A stretch of 64,000 nucleotides of DNA from Macrosoma leucophasiata (GCA_036365455.1 JAWQUS010000025.1:26882001-26946000); one strand, 5' to 3'; counted from the stretch's first letter, positions 47,116-57,608 are shown. Program-made: numbers and translations. Notes: generated by a model from the sequence alone, not told the origin.

Positions 47116-47167
47116 CACGAGTGATCCTATAAGGGTTCCTTTTTTCCTCTTAAGGTACAGAATCCTT
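46612..47167 (+). repeat. repeat with (GACA)n near its end
   Basis: It opens ACCGGACAAGTGCGAGTTCG then GAGGGTTCCGTAC, and closes with a GACAGACAGACA run at 47083-47113 and AAGGGTTCCTTTTTTCC. A fragment of its start is present inverted at 54764-54807. This is a lepidopteran-type noncoding element associated with a GACA microsatellite. Confidence 0.7.
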
Positions 47168-47884
47168 AAAATACAAACAAAATTTAATCGGCCTCTTAAC
47201 GAATACCACAGCTGGCATTCCTTAAAAAACCATCCAGAAAATCGCTCATCATACCAAAAAGCAAGTGACGATATTATTTATATTATCAATTAGCGGTTGG
47301 TATGTGCTGTAATGGTCGCGCCACAGTAATTGGTGCGGCGGGTGGCAGAGCGTGAGGTCATGAGGTGAGGTGTGTCGCGACTCGCGCATCGAGTCCCCCC
47401 GAGCTTGGCCTAATTGTGCTGTTTAATGGGGCCACTCAACTGCAGATCCCAAACAGGTTTGCATGTTTTGCTAGCGTTTGCTAGATGCTAGAGCTTCCGT
47501 GATAGAACTTAAGTACTCTGCCATGAGAATCTATTTAATAGAGTTGGTTAAGAGCTGCAACAATGTAAGCATATTTTGAAGATTTTAAGTGTTTTTGTTT
47601 TTTTCGTTTTTCTTTATTGGTTGTAGTTTATATAAACATCAAAAAATTACTCCTATTATGTCACTTGTAACCCTTTTTCTCCCTTGATTATCATGAAAAC
47701 AATATGAAGTTCTAATTTTAATTTTATTTTTATTACAATTTTGAATAATCACTTTAGTTTAATATACACGCGATAAATCCGAAAACTAATTTTATTTCAA
47801 TGATTGTAGCTCGCGAAAACCTAAGAACATACTAACTACATAAAGATGATCAAAGACTGCTATAATCACGTTATACAACTATCT
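47168..47884. other. unique DNA with a GC-richer island
   Basis: The text at 47290-47460 includes GAGGTCATGAGGTGAGGT (nuclear-receptor-like half sites) and TAATTG. Family J recurs at 47754-47811. No gene. Confidence 0.45.
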
Positions 47885-48072
47885 AGTGCCCCCGTGCATT
47901 AGACCAGAGCGTTAAGTGCGCGGGGGCAACATGCGGCCACACAGCCGCATGTTGGGTTGCGATGTCGCGCGGCCAATACGTGGCCGCCAACGGCTGGCCG
48001 CATACTGCGCGCACTTATATGTGCTTAAATATATTAGGCCGCGCGGCCAGCGACCAAATGCGCGGAGGCACT
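47885..48072. mobile_element. GC-rich MITE with nested foldbacks
   Basis: The left AGTGCCCCCGTGCATTAGAC and inverted right AGTGCCTCCGCGCATTTGGT form terminal inverted repeats of about 20 bases. Inside, CAACATGCGGC folds on GCCGCATGTTG, and GGCCGCGCGGCC is palindromic. 188 bases, no protein. The superfamily is unclear because no clean target duplication was seen. Confidence 0.6.
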
Positions 48073-48274
48073 TACTCTCACACAAAATATACGTATACGT
48101 ATATAAGTATACGATTGTCTAACAATGATTTGTGTGTATTTCAATGAGCTAAAAATAACAAAACAATTTGCATGTGCCGAGGAATATTATGCTCAATATC
48201 AGCGACCGACAGACGTTGGCTCTAATTTTAGATTACCCCAAAATATTTCTGTACAAAGGTCAGTAGAGGTTTTA

Positions 48275-48575
48275 AATGTAATGTAAGTGGTAAACTAACA
48301 TGCAGATTACGTTAATGGTAAGTGATTACGAGATCAAGTCATAGGGACATGCCAACCCCACTGCCAAGGAGAATTCTTCATGTCAGTCAAACGAACAACG
48401 ACCTACCACTCATGAGGCTTAAGGTGTTATGACTCTGCGCCAGAAATTATAAGGCCATACATTACCACCTGACCGGAACACGATAGTACTGAACACTACC
48501 ATTAAGCGGCAAGTATATTAGGTAATGCGGTGGTGCCTACGCCCGCGAGCTCCGTCACTGGAGCTCTAACACCAG
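48275..48575 (-). repeat. SINE-A copy, rearranged middle
   Basis: AAGTGGTAAACTAACATGCA at the tail side and a clean head (GCGAGCTCCGTCACTGGAGC). The part between AGTGATTACGAG and CCTACCACTCATGAGG is replaced by unrelated text. Confidence 0.8.
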
Positions 48576-48691
48576 ATGTACCTACGAATGACAACTTTAT
48601 AAAATGTTTCAAGCAAAAGTCAAAATGTTTATTTATCATTTAGGGTTTCAACAATCACTTATGATAATAAATATGTCACTGAGAATAAATA

Positions 48692-49965
48692 AGGTCGGGG
48701 AAAAAGTTTCTCCGCATTTTTTAAGATAATTCAAAACATTTTTTAATATAGTTTATTTAAATTTACTAAAGTATGTATGTACCATTTTGTTCGATAACCT
48801 TTTGCCATCTTGTAGGTAGGGACATGATCCCATTGCTATAAACATTTTGGGACTTCTCATCAAAATACCGCGACAAGTGGATTTGGCAGTCCTCTCATGA
48901 TGTTAACCTAACATTGCATAAATAATTCTGAAGAGACCGAAACAGGTGGAAATCTGAAGGTGCAGGACTATACGGCGGATGCATTAACACCTCCCAGCCA
49001 AACTCTCTTAATTTTTGCTGAGTGGCTATAGATGTGTGAGGTCTAGCGTTATCATGATGAAACACCACACCCCTTCTGTTGATCAATTCCGGCCGCTTTC
49101 TCTCAACTTCTTGCTTTAATCTCATCAGTTGTTCGCAGTAGAGTTCAGAATCGATAGTCCTGCCTGGTGGTAATAGCTCATAATGAATAATGCCCTTCCA
49201 ATCCCACCACACACACAACATCACCTTATTGCGAGTTAACCCGGGTTTCGCCACAGTCTGTGAAGCCTGACCGGAATTTGACCACGACCTTTTTCGCACG
49301 TTCTTGTCGTACGTGATCCATTTTTCATCACCAGTTATCAGCTTCTTCAAAAATGATTCGGTTTCATTACGTCGTAATAAAGAATCACAAATGAGTACAC
49401 GGTTCATAAGGTATAATTCAGTGAGCTCGTGAGGTATCCAAATATCGAGCTTTTTTTTGTCAGCTTTTTTCAAATGCGCAAAAACTGTTTTGTGATCAAT
49501 TCTCAGTTCTTCAGCTACGTCGTAACTACTGATATGTCAATCTTGCTCCACTTTTTCACACATGGCATCCATTTTATCCGTAATAGGGCGACCAGAGCGA
49601 GGTGCATCTTTGACATCAAAATTTCCGGATTGAAAACGCTTAAACCAAATTTGTGCTACTCTCACAGACACTGCACTAAGTCCATAAACATCGCAATTTT
49701 TTTTCGCGGCTTGCGTTGCATTTTATACCTTTTTTGTAGTAAAATTTTAAAATATATCGAATTTCTTCATTAGATTCACTCATCTTGACAGTACGATAAA
49801 CAAATGAAAATCACACATTTACCTAATTTGAATTTGGAATTATGTTCTTTAAAATTTTAACTTTCAATGATACCAAAACCAGCCAGATACAAATACTACA
49901 GCCAAAGAGATTTTATTACAAGTTCATACATACTATAATGCGAAAAGACTTTTTCCCCAACCTAT
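48692..49965 (-). mobile_element. mariner element, copy C
   Basis: AGGTCGGGGAAAAAGTTTCT at the left (one base changed) and an inverted AGGTTGGGGAAAAAGTC at the right, flanked by TA (48690-48691 and 49966-49967). Confidence 0.93.
48766..49783 (-). pseudogene. mariner transposase, multiply broken (copy C)
   Basis: ATG at 49783. The N-terminal region is interrupted by frame changes and a stop; a 192-codon frame (49473-48895) covers the middle with ITGDEKWITYD and [10 protein letters not shown]. Compared with copy B, two codons (Asp-Leu) are lost from SPDLAPSD, which shortens the spacing to the third catalytic Asp, and an Arg codon has become TGA after VRLTS, cutting off the C-terminus. The stop matching copy B lies at 48766. 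It cannot be active. Confidence 0.9.
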
Positions 49966-49967
49966 TA

Positions 49968-50517
49968 TATAATTATACACACTTATATAGGTATATCAGT
50001 AGATTGTCTCATTTACGGCTATTACACATAACTGCGAATTTATCGCATCGCAAATATCTGCGAGCTCGCACGAATACATCGCCTGCGATGCGGCTTCACA
50101 TCGCATCGTATCGTAGTTTTGTGTGACCGCGCTTAGTGTTTTACAAACTGATAACAAAAAGAATTGAGGAACAGAAAAGGAGGCATTCTTTGTCATTCAC
50201 TGACAGGGTTCAAAAGGCTGAAATATACTGAAACTACCTCATTCGTGTTACCAAATAATAATTTCCATAACTATCGCGTAACAGTTATATAGTGAGTTGT
50301 AGTTCTTTAATTTTAGACACGATAGTAAAATATCTTTAGCGATTAGTTTAGTAACCTTTGCATCGAGACCTCTACTTTTTATATGAAGTCGATAGGCTGA
50401 AAATTATTAAATTTTAATTCTATGTGAATCATATATTAATGAGAATCTTAACAAAGTCATAGGTTTCAATTGGTTAAGTGTGACACAATAAAATTATCAG
50501 AACGAAAATTATTTTGA
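49968..50517. other. unique DNA, nothing recognised
   Basis: The text at 50030-50125 has repeated TCGCATCG motifs. Shared segment H lies at 50140-50183. Confidence 0.5.
50140..50183. repeat. shared segment H
   Basis: Second copy of the 20851-20893 text, with a few extra bases in the middle. Confidence 0.6.
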
Positions 50518-50690
50518 ATATACTTGCCGCTAAAATGATATTCAGAGGCATAACACCTTAAGTCTCAGGAGTGGTAACGCATTTGTATTTTGACCTTGGT
50601 CTTTGTGTGGGTCTAACGGCTGCAGTCATCACTAAACATCAATGTGAACTGCATGCTTGTTTGCCACTTCTATTACATAAAAAAAAGAAC
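50518..50690 (+). repeat. SINE-A copy with internal deletion
   Basis: ATACTTGCCGCTAAAATGAT jumps to TTCAGAGGCATAACACC. The tail ends TTTGCCACTTCTATTACAT and an A-run. Confidence 0.8.
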
Positions 50691-51341
50691 GGAAGTATAA
50701 AGAAGCAGTTGCGGACACAACATTATTTCTAGTACAGACAATACTGCGTCCACACCCATATCTACAACGTCTATACGCCCCCATTACAGGTCAACGTAGT
50801 CTTATAAATAAATAAATAAAAACTTCATTAACTGCGTAATAGTTTTCTTTCATATGCGAATAGTGAGCGTAAATCATTGCGGTAATTACTTATATTTTAC
50901 TTCAAGAATGGATTCTCGCTTGTGTGGGTATCCCTGGTTTCTGTGTGCATTGTCAGTTAATATGCGGAGATATAATTTTTTCCAACCGCTATTCTGCAAA
51001 TATTTTTATTGCGTACAAGTCGTTAAATTTTAACAACTGCGTGTAACTCAGCATGAAGTAAAGTGTTCACTGTGTGATAATGCAAAAAATGCCACTTCGT
51101 TTTAATTGCTGGCAACCACTTGGAAAATGTATGTACTAATTCTATTTCTAACTTGTGCGACTTTTGGAAATTTATTATTTTGAGCATTCTGTAACCATCT
51201 GTCAAGAGTCCAGCGGCTGTACCACAATCTAATCTCTTATTGCGTTACAAACTGAGTCGCTAATGCTTTGGCTCATTCCTTTATATACGATATCTTATAA
51301 GTTGAGTACACTCTGATGGTGGGTTCAAGAGTCTTAGCAAT
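50691..51341. other. AT-rich DNA, nothing recognised
   Basis: Contains an AATAAATAAATAAA run at about 50805. Confidence 0.55.
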
Positions 51342-51455
51342 CTGCGTGTATGTAAGAAGAGAAAACTGAAGAAACACGAGGTGTGTCAGAACCGGGATAT
51401 CAGGCGCTCCACCGTCTCTGTCTACCCCATAAAAAACTTGGCCTGAAGATACATA
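51342..51455 (+). repeat. LINE 3' end, family E
   Basis: GAGGTGTGTCAGAACCGGGA, CGCTCCACCGTCTCTGTCTA, GGCCTGAAGATACATAA. Confidence 0.7.
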
Positions 51456-51962
51456 ATCATCAATGCGAATAGCTTGAAGTTGGGAAATATGTTCGATGAA
51501 TTTAAAGAAGAACGTCCGCTATGATACATAAATGAGTGAAACACAATTGAAGCGCCTTGTGTTTGTACGTGAAGATACGGCTACCCTTTTGGCGTAAAAA
51601 AAATTGTTGAGTAATTCGGTATCCGTTTCCCTTTAAAAATAAATCTTCCCGAGCGACAAAAAGCTTTTAGAAACACCAAAAAAAGGCATTGCGAAATAAT
51701 TAGTTGTATTCGCATTATATCTATTGATCAGCGAGACGGACAATAAAGTGGGGTGGCGTCGAAAGGGTCGGAATGTGGGCACTGCGGGAAGAAGCGCACG
51801 AGCCAAGTTGCGCAAGCGCACAAAAACTGACACATTGTCCCACAAACAAAATTATTGAGCTATCCGTGACAGCGCCGCCGGCTAATTATCTGGAGGAGTG
51901 AGACGGACGCATCAACTGCGGTACGAGGGAGCGAGACGGCACGTCATCCCAAATAATCCCAC
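51456..51962. other. unique DNA, GC-richer to the right
   Basis: From about 51860 the text is GC-rich (CAGCGCCGCCGGCTAATTAT) and leads into a TATA box. No gene in this part. Confidence 0.5.
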
Positions 51963-51970
51963 TATAAATA
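51963..51970 (+). promoter_or_regulatory. TATA box candidate
   Basis: TATAAATA in a GC-rich setting, a good core-promoter match. Start would be expected near 51995. Confidence 0.35.
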
Positions 51971-52056
51971 ACCGGGCTCCTAATGCGCAGGCGCCACGCT
52001 TTTTTTCGTCGAGCCTGACCTGCTCCACTTGATACTTTTAAGTTATTTTATGCAGG

Positions 52057-52152
52057 ATGACTGGTTTAACGACGTACGTATTTAATCTTATGGCAGTTAA
52101 TGTTTATGTGTTAATTATTAACGTACATAGATTATGTAAAACTTCTCAATAA
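52057..52152 (+). CDS. possible 31-codon small ORF
   Basis: ATG at 52057 (context CAGGATGA) opens 31 codons starting MTGLTTYVFNLMAV, with a hydrophobic middle (AVNVYVLIINV), to TAA at 52150. An AATAAA polyadenylation-like signal overlaps the stop (52148-52153), and a TATA box lies 94 bases upstream. The order promoter-ORF-signal is suggestive, but such short AT-rich frames are common by chance. No family is recognised. Confidence 0.15.
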   Translation: MTGLTTYVFNLMAVNVYVLIINVHRLCKTSQ

Positions 52153-52467
52153 ACATAATTTTGTAAATCTAGACATGAGAGTAGCGTTAGAATGTTTTGT
52201 CAAAGTTTAATTACATCGTTCATGGACTATAGGTATAATCTGTTCCCTCTGTATGCTTGAAATCGAATTTATTCAAAGCTTGGACTAAGATATGTGTTTT
52301 TGATTATTATTAGTGGTTATTCACTCTAGGTTAGTTTAAAAAAAATTACGATGTAAAAGTGCTCTCCAGGAGCCTATTTATATGAAATAAATGAATAAAC
52401 TGAATAAACTAAACTGAATATTATTTTAATTGGACAGTTTTATTTATGGTTATATTTTTCAAAGATA

Positions 52468-52655
52468 TAGAAGACCAGTCAAACGAACAATAGCGATCAA
52501 ATCATTCCAACGGGGCGGAAGCAAATTCAATAACATGAGATGGGCAGCAGCGTCCTGCGATAAACTACCGCCACAGCGATCGCCAATCCGCATGCCAAGC
52601 GTGGCAGTTATGGCATATGGGTCCCCCTTATGGGGGGCTATAAGTGATGATGATA
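52468..52655 (+). repeat. RTE-like fragment, family B
   Basis: TGGGCAGCAGCGTCCTGCGA, CGATCGCCAATCCGCATGCC and the tail GTGATGATGATAAT. The best example of this family's 3' end in the window. Confidence 0.7.
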
Positions 52656-53559
52656 ATAGAAGACTAAAACTGATTTACTGAGTACTATCTTCAAGTATAG
52701 TCAAGAGCCTTTTGACGCCTCGTGTTTCCTTATTTTAACTGAATGATTATAGGTAAAACAAATATTGTTTTGTTTAATTAAATTAAACGTTGAATGCTTA
52801 ATGCAGGCACCTAATTAGCCTAATAAAAGCAATTCAAAATTATATAAATGTTGAGTAATGCATGTCGAATAAGTAATGAAGTTAATAACTTAATACACTT
52901 TATAGGCCATTAAAAATGGAGTAGGTACCTTCATACGAGTTTTGTGGATTTCACTGATAGTGACTAGATTCGTCCGCGTGTGAAGCAGACTGGAAAGGTT
53001 ATTTTACTTATATATGGTTATGAAGGCACTGGTTCAAAATTTGCGTATTGCTAAAAATAAAACGTAATACTTAAAAATGAAACGTTCAAAATATTTGAGA
53101 GTTACAACCACATTTAATTCAAAAGATTTTATCATTTTCATACATGTTCAACATGGCGGCGATATACCTGACGCTTGGGATAGTACTTGAGTAGATAAAA
53201 CAAAACTAATGCTATCTGTATCTTACTAGTGCATATTATCAAAAAAAAAAAACGATGTATCGAATCGACCAATTTAAAGAAGTTCCGATGATTTTTTTTT
53301 AAATTGGAGATCAATTACTATTGTATTAACACATACAATCAATTTCAATAGTATTTAGAAAATATAACTTTTTTCTTCGAGTACTACATAATGAAAAAAA
53401 AAAATTAAAAAATGAAAATGTCAAAATGACATCGCCCGCCATATTTGCCACGTTGGTTTTGAGTTGCAATTCTAACTGCAAATAATATTTTGTAACTGCA
53501 AACAAAGCTAAATAAGTGAAAATATTCAGTAAAAAACGTTTTTATATTGATTTTGCCCG
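52656..53559. other. AT-rich unique DNA
   Basis: The text at 53415-53460 has TGTCAAAATGACA and GCCCGCCATATTTGCCACG, reminiscent of promoter-proximal text. No gene. Confidence 0.45.
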
Positions 53560-53748
53560 TTAATGATATTGTGTACAATACATGGCCGGAGGTACATACA
53601 TTTTTGCAACATCTCCTTTGATTCGAGTCGTGTATTTTAAACAAACCGGATTACAGAAGTTAGCGGGTGGGTTGCTCATCTCGAAAACTACATCGGTAAA
53701 CTTGTCTTCATTAAGTATATTTTTGTAAAGAAGGTGTCGAGTAGACAT
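53560..53748 (-). CDS. possible small ORF, unknown
   Basis: ATG at 53748 opens 62 codons (MSTRHLLYKNILNEDKFTDV at the start) to TAA at 53560. The phrase KFTDVVFEM faintly recalls the start of a BTB domain, but the usual continuation is missing, so no function is assigned. The ATG is embedded in GTAAGTATG, which could equally be a splice donor of an upstream exon. It lies downstream of another small ORF and a promoter-like cluster on the same strand. Confidence 0.2.
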   Translation of the reverse strand: MSTRHLLYKNILNEDKFTDVVFEMSNPPANFCNPVCLKYTTRIKGDVAKMYVPPAMYCTQYH

Positions 53749-53831
53749 ACTTACAATTGTGAAAAAACTTAACCTCGTTCGTTTAAACATATTTTATAAA
53801 TATTTACGGATGCACTTATGATAACAAATGG

Positions 53832-54059
53832 CTATATTTCATTTATTGTTATGAATGTTTTTAAATATATTTTATTAATACAGCAAACAACAGGTGAACA
53901 TAAGGAAAAACATAGAAAAATAACTTCTATATCCACTGTAAAGTATCCGTGTATATATTTTGACTTGTCGCCAACTGTACCGTGTGATGTTGTGAATGCC
54001 GTTGTTATCTCAATGATCCACCCGACGGCCATCATTTCAGAATCAGCTGACGCGATCAT
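53832..54059 (-). CDS. possible small ORF below promoter-like cluster
   Basis: ATG at 54059 opens 75 codons (MIASADSEMMAVGWIIEITT at the start). Codons are mixed and GC-richer than the neighbourhood in the first 45 residues, then become AT-rich and hydrophobic, so the real coding part, if any, may end at a splice site. It lies about 115 bases downstream of the octamer/CRE/TATA-like cluster on the same strand. The opposite strand is also open here (53818-54087). No domain is recognised. Confidence 0.25.
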   Translation of the reverse strand: MIASADSEMMAVGWIIEITTAFTTSHGTVGDKSKYIHGYFTVDIEVIFLCFSLCSPVVCCINKIYLKTFITINEI

Positions 54060-54172
54060 ACAAACCAATCTTTATTACCCGTTTTAAAAGGAGATTCGCT
54101 AAACGAGTGACAGCCGAAAACGAGAATCACGTCATTTAAAAAAAATACAGCATCGCAACAATCATCGCAACA

Positions 54173-54234
54173 TGTTTACAAGCCGTTGCGCCAATAACGT
54201 AGTCTATTTATGCGGTGACGTCACGAATGCAAAT
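54173..54234 (-). promoter_or_regulatory. octamer-CRE-TATA-like cluster
   Basis: Read on the minus strand: ATTTGCAT (POU octamer, 54234-54227), TGACGTCA (CRE, 54223-54216), CATAAATAG (TATA-like, 54212-54204) and GTAAACA-type forkhead text (54179-54173). The spacing fits a core promoter starting near 54178. The surrounding DNA (54100-54550) is unusually GC-rich and non-repetitive. Confidence 0.4.
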
Positions 54235-55615
54235 TCACCGCCGGTCAAGACTGATAAGTCGCGGTGCACCAAAGGTCCGGCTAAGTGCGAAATATCTCGG
54301 AGCCGTCCCAACGCTTTTTGTGTTTACGAGAGCTTAAGAGGATGATGAAGGGTGGAATAAAAAAGGGGATAATGCACGAGAGGCGCCGGGGGGCGGTCGG
54401 GGCGGGCTCGGGCGGGCAAACAAACAATCTTGTCTGTTATTATACACTTATATGGGCGCTTTGTTACCTCCTGTTGCTGGGGTCAGGTGGACTGTGTGGT
54501 ACTGGGAGACTTTGTCACGTTTGGCATAAATAGCGGCATCGGTGGTTAATGGAAATTTAATATAGTTTTTTGGTTCTATTGGTATAGTAAATAGAAATAA
54601 ATATATATTTCCTGGAATAAATCGATATAAATATTTAGTTTTAATAAAATTTTGGGCCTAAAATTTTGAAAAAATAAATACAGAAAAGTTCTTTATTTAC
54701 GGATTACAAGAAAGACTATGAGAAATCTATGATATTAAAGGTAACGAAAAAGAAACATAATTGTACGGAACCGCATGAATGCAAGTCCGACTCGATCTTG
54801 GCCATTTTTTACATTATGACGTCTCACATTTGAAACTATTGTAATAATGAGGAGGTTCTCTCGTGTATGTCCGTCATGATTGCATTTTTTACAACAATAC
54901 TTTAATTAAAACTTAAATTTATTTCTAATTAGTTGTAATAGCAAAAAAACTAAGAGATTTAGGAATCTCTTTTCAAAATCTAGGAAATAATGTATTTCCT
55001 ATTTAATTACTCACATTTTCCTCTCTTTGCACTATTATAATAAGATAGATTTTGTAAATCTACAAAAATATCTAGATGAGAAAGCCTTGTCTTTGAATAC
55101 GAGTATATGGTCTCACTATTGTTTGTATCACAATGCAATAAAATTCAATAACGACGTGTCGATATTTTTGTTTGACGATATTATTTTTTTTATATTTCTA
55201 GCTTTCACATTTCTTAATGAACAACACTTTCAAATTTTTAAGAGAATGATGAAGAGATGCATGATTTTTATACCTAATTGATTTTTGTACCTACATCATC
55301 TTCAATTTAATTGACTAATGTTAAAAATGCTTTTTAAACTATTTAAAATCATACAGTCAAATTAATGCGCAACGCGTGAGAACGAATTGTTTTGAATTTC
55401 ACAACAAACGCGAAATATCACAATCTTTATTTAAACAAATAATATTTTGAGTATTTAAAGGAAAATATTGGTAATTTATAATTTAAGTAGGAAGTTTGTA
55501 TCTTTCTGTGAATTTGATTAAATAGAATACATACTTTAATTCCCAATTTTTGAACAACGACTCTTTACTGATGGTAAAGTTTCAGTGACAGAAAAATTTC
55601 GAGTGTATATTAGAT
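54235..55615. other. GC-rich island then AT-rich DNA
   Basis: The text at 54235-54550 continues the GC-rich island (GGGGGGCGGTCGGGGCGGGC). The text at 54764-54807 is an inverted fragment of the 46612 repeat (GTACGGAACCGCATGAATGC, AGTCCGACTCG). The rest is AT-rich with no credible gene. Confidence 0.5.
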
Positions 55616-55888
55616 TTAGTCGACTATTACTCGCAAACTAGTAAAGTATTCACTAACCACCAAAAATTGTGAACTTAAGCCACATTCATGACATAAAAAA
55701 ACTGCTATGCAATTTACGGCCAGATAACCGATACGACTCTCATTTATAAGTATAGAACCCAGATGTTGGCAATCGTCACCCATCATTATCCCTATACGAC
55801 ATTTTTTGTGCCAATAACCTCGCACCATTTGTGGAATGGGTCGGCATTCTTTAGCGAGCCAAACTTTAGCAAGATGTGTGAGCGCCAT
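55616..55888 (-). CDS. possible 90-codon ORF, unknown
   Basis: ATG at 55888 opens 90 codons (MALTHLAKVWLAKECRPIPQ at the start, then RGYWHKKCRIGIMMGDDC) to TAA at 55616. The first half has balanced codon use and several Cys and His residues. No domain is recognised. Two upstream ATGs in the short leader start brief other-frame ORFs, which argues against efficient use of this start. A consensus arthropod initiator lies 29-34 bases upstream. Confidence 0.25.
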   Translation of the reverse strand: MALTHLAKVWLAKECRPIPQMVRGYWHKKCRIGIMMGDDCQHLGSILINESRIGYLAVNCIAVFLCHECGLSSQFLVVSEYFTSLRVIVD

Positions 55889-55916
55889 CAGCTGATCGCG
55901 GGCTCATTCATTAGTT

Positions 55917-55922
55917 AACTGA
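55917..55922 (-). promoter_or_regulatory. initiator-like TCAGTT
   Basis: The minus strand reads GCTCAGTTAAC, matching the arthropod initiator TCAGT. Upstream (55925-56040) is a CpG-rich island with TCGCG repeats. Confidence 0.3.
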
Positions 55923-56249
55923 GCTATTAGCGTTATCGGATACGAGACGCGATATCGCTGGCATCAGGAAGTGGATCGTGATGCGTTTTTTTGGCGACGC
56001 GACGCGATTCTCCCGTCGCCTCGTCGCCTAATAAGTGAGATAACGTGGACAGTTCTAACGCAAGTTTATCGCGTTGCATAATTTGTTATTATGGGCATCT
56101 GTTGGTGATACACTTAAATTTGTCAGTTTTATGAGTCTTGATGGAACTTATGAAACAAAGGTGTGTGTTAAAAATTAATTGAAGATTATTTTTCACACTC
56201 TTGAATTGAAGTTAAAATTAAGCAATTGTTGGTGTAAAGTTACACAGAT
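55923..56249. other. CpG-rich then AT-rich unique DNA
   Basis: GCGACGCGACGCGATTCTC and CGTCGCCTCGTCGCC lie at 55990-56030. Nothing else. Confidence 0.45.
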
Positions 56250-56384
56250 CTACATAATTAGAGGTCTCAATCTAAATGTAGAACCATTGTCACTCCTGAG
56301 CACTAGAATTTAATAAAACTCTGACATAAAAATTACAGGTTATTTCTGATTATCATCTAATCTGGACATAGTGTGTACCTATAT
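56250..56384 (-). repeat. SINE-A fragment, weak
   Basis: CATTGTCACTCCTGAGCACT, AATTACAGGTTATTTCTG and TATCATCTAATCTGGACATA follow SINE-A loosely. Confidence 0.35.
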
Positions 56385-57517
56385 AGTAGGGTAGGGTAGG
56401 GTAGGGTGGGACTAGTTGAGCAATTTTTTATTTGAACGGTTATAGTTCTTCAACGATGAGTCATAATAGCTTGTTATATATTATATACTAATGGATCACA
56501 GACTTATTCCTTTGCAAGAGTGTCCATAGAAATTTATTTCTAGAAAGTGAAGTCTAAAATTTATGGCCGTTTAAATGTAGAAAGTCAAGTATATTCAACG
56601 TGCATACCCTTGCTCAACTTACCTAGACTTAAAATAAAATTTCTGTTTTACAATCATCTTTTAATTTATAGTCTTTAAGTAACAAAACTTAAAGTATGTA
56701 TGTATGTATGTATCTTCACGCCAGGTCCCTAACGGGGTAGGCAGAGAGTGTAGAGCGCCAGACATCCCGGTTCTGACAAACCTCTCGTGCCTCGTCTACC
56801 TTCATCATTCTCTTCATACATGCACGCCGATTCCTAAGACTTTTGACACTTAAAGTAATTTTCTTGAAAATAGAATCAACAAAATATCAGTTTGTCCTAG
56901 GCTTAACTATAAGATAATTTAATAACTTATTACTTTAATAATTGTCAAATGTTATTAATTTTTTTTTCTTGTCTATCGCATTGGGCAAAACCTGTAACGA
57001 GAGATTTAAGTATGATAAATAAATAAATAAAAATAAATAAAGATTTCATTCAATCTTTAAGTTCAAAATCATATTTTAATATTTATGTGAATATCTATAT
57101 ATACCTTATATTATATGAGAAAAAATAAACAAAATTTCGGCAACTTAATCGTCATTGCATATATTACTTCTGTTCTGAGTCGTGGAATTAGTTGAGCAAC
57201 TACAGATTTTAAAACAAAGGAAAGTTTATGAAAAAACTTGTATAATTATACCCAAGACTTTTATACGTATCAAAGTATAACAAATTTAAGAAAACGAATG
57301 ATATTTGACTGTTCAAGACAAAATAATCCGGTTTGCAATTATTTTACTTTTTGGTCATAAAATAACTACTTCACTCAATTGATTAGTTGCCACTGGTAGT
57401 CGCGCAATGAGTTCTCCTCCCGCGCTATTGTATGATTTCGTATGCGGTGAATAGTTTTCGAGATATTTCGATTGCCCATCTTGCCCCTATGCTCAACTAG
57501 CCCCGCTCTACCCTACT
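56385..57517. mobile_element. 1.1-kb element with terminal inverted repeats
   Basis: The left end AGTAGGGTAGGG...GGACTAGTTGAGCAA (56385-56423) and inverted right end AGTAGGGTAGAGCGGGGCTA then GTTGAGC (57491-57517) correspond. The left end has extra GTAGG units. The motif TTGAGCAA or its inverse also occurs internally near 56610 and 57190. There is no transposase frame, so it is nonautonomous. A LINE fragment is nested in it. Confidence 0.6.
56697..56847 (-). mobile_element. nested family E LINE fragment with TSD
   Basis: ACTTAAAGTA occurs at 56687-56696 and again at 56848-56857, a clean 10-base target-site duplication bounding a 5'-truncated family E copy with its (ATGT)n tail at the left. 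This shows family E moves by target-primed insertion and that it inserted after the 56385-57517 element. Confidence 0.85.
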
Positions 57518-57608
57518 CAACACTACCTATCATTTTATGGAAGATATGTTAAATAAAACATTGTCATCTAAATTCTATTCTAATTATATCTATTCTAAAT
57601 ATTAACTC

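Noticed and set aside
56387..56410. Telomere-like repeat
   Set aside because: The unit is GTAGG/TAGGG, not the insect TTAGG, and it forms part of a transposon inverted repeat.
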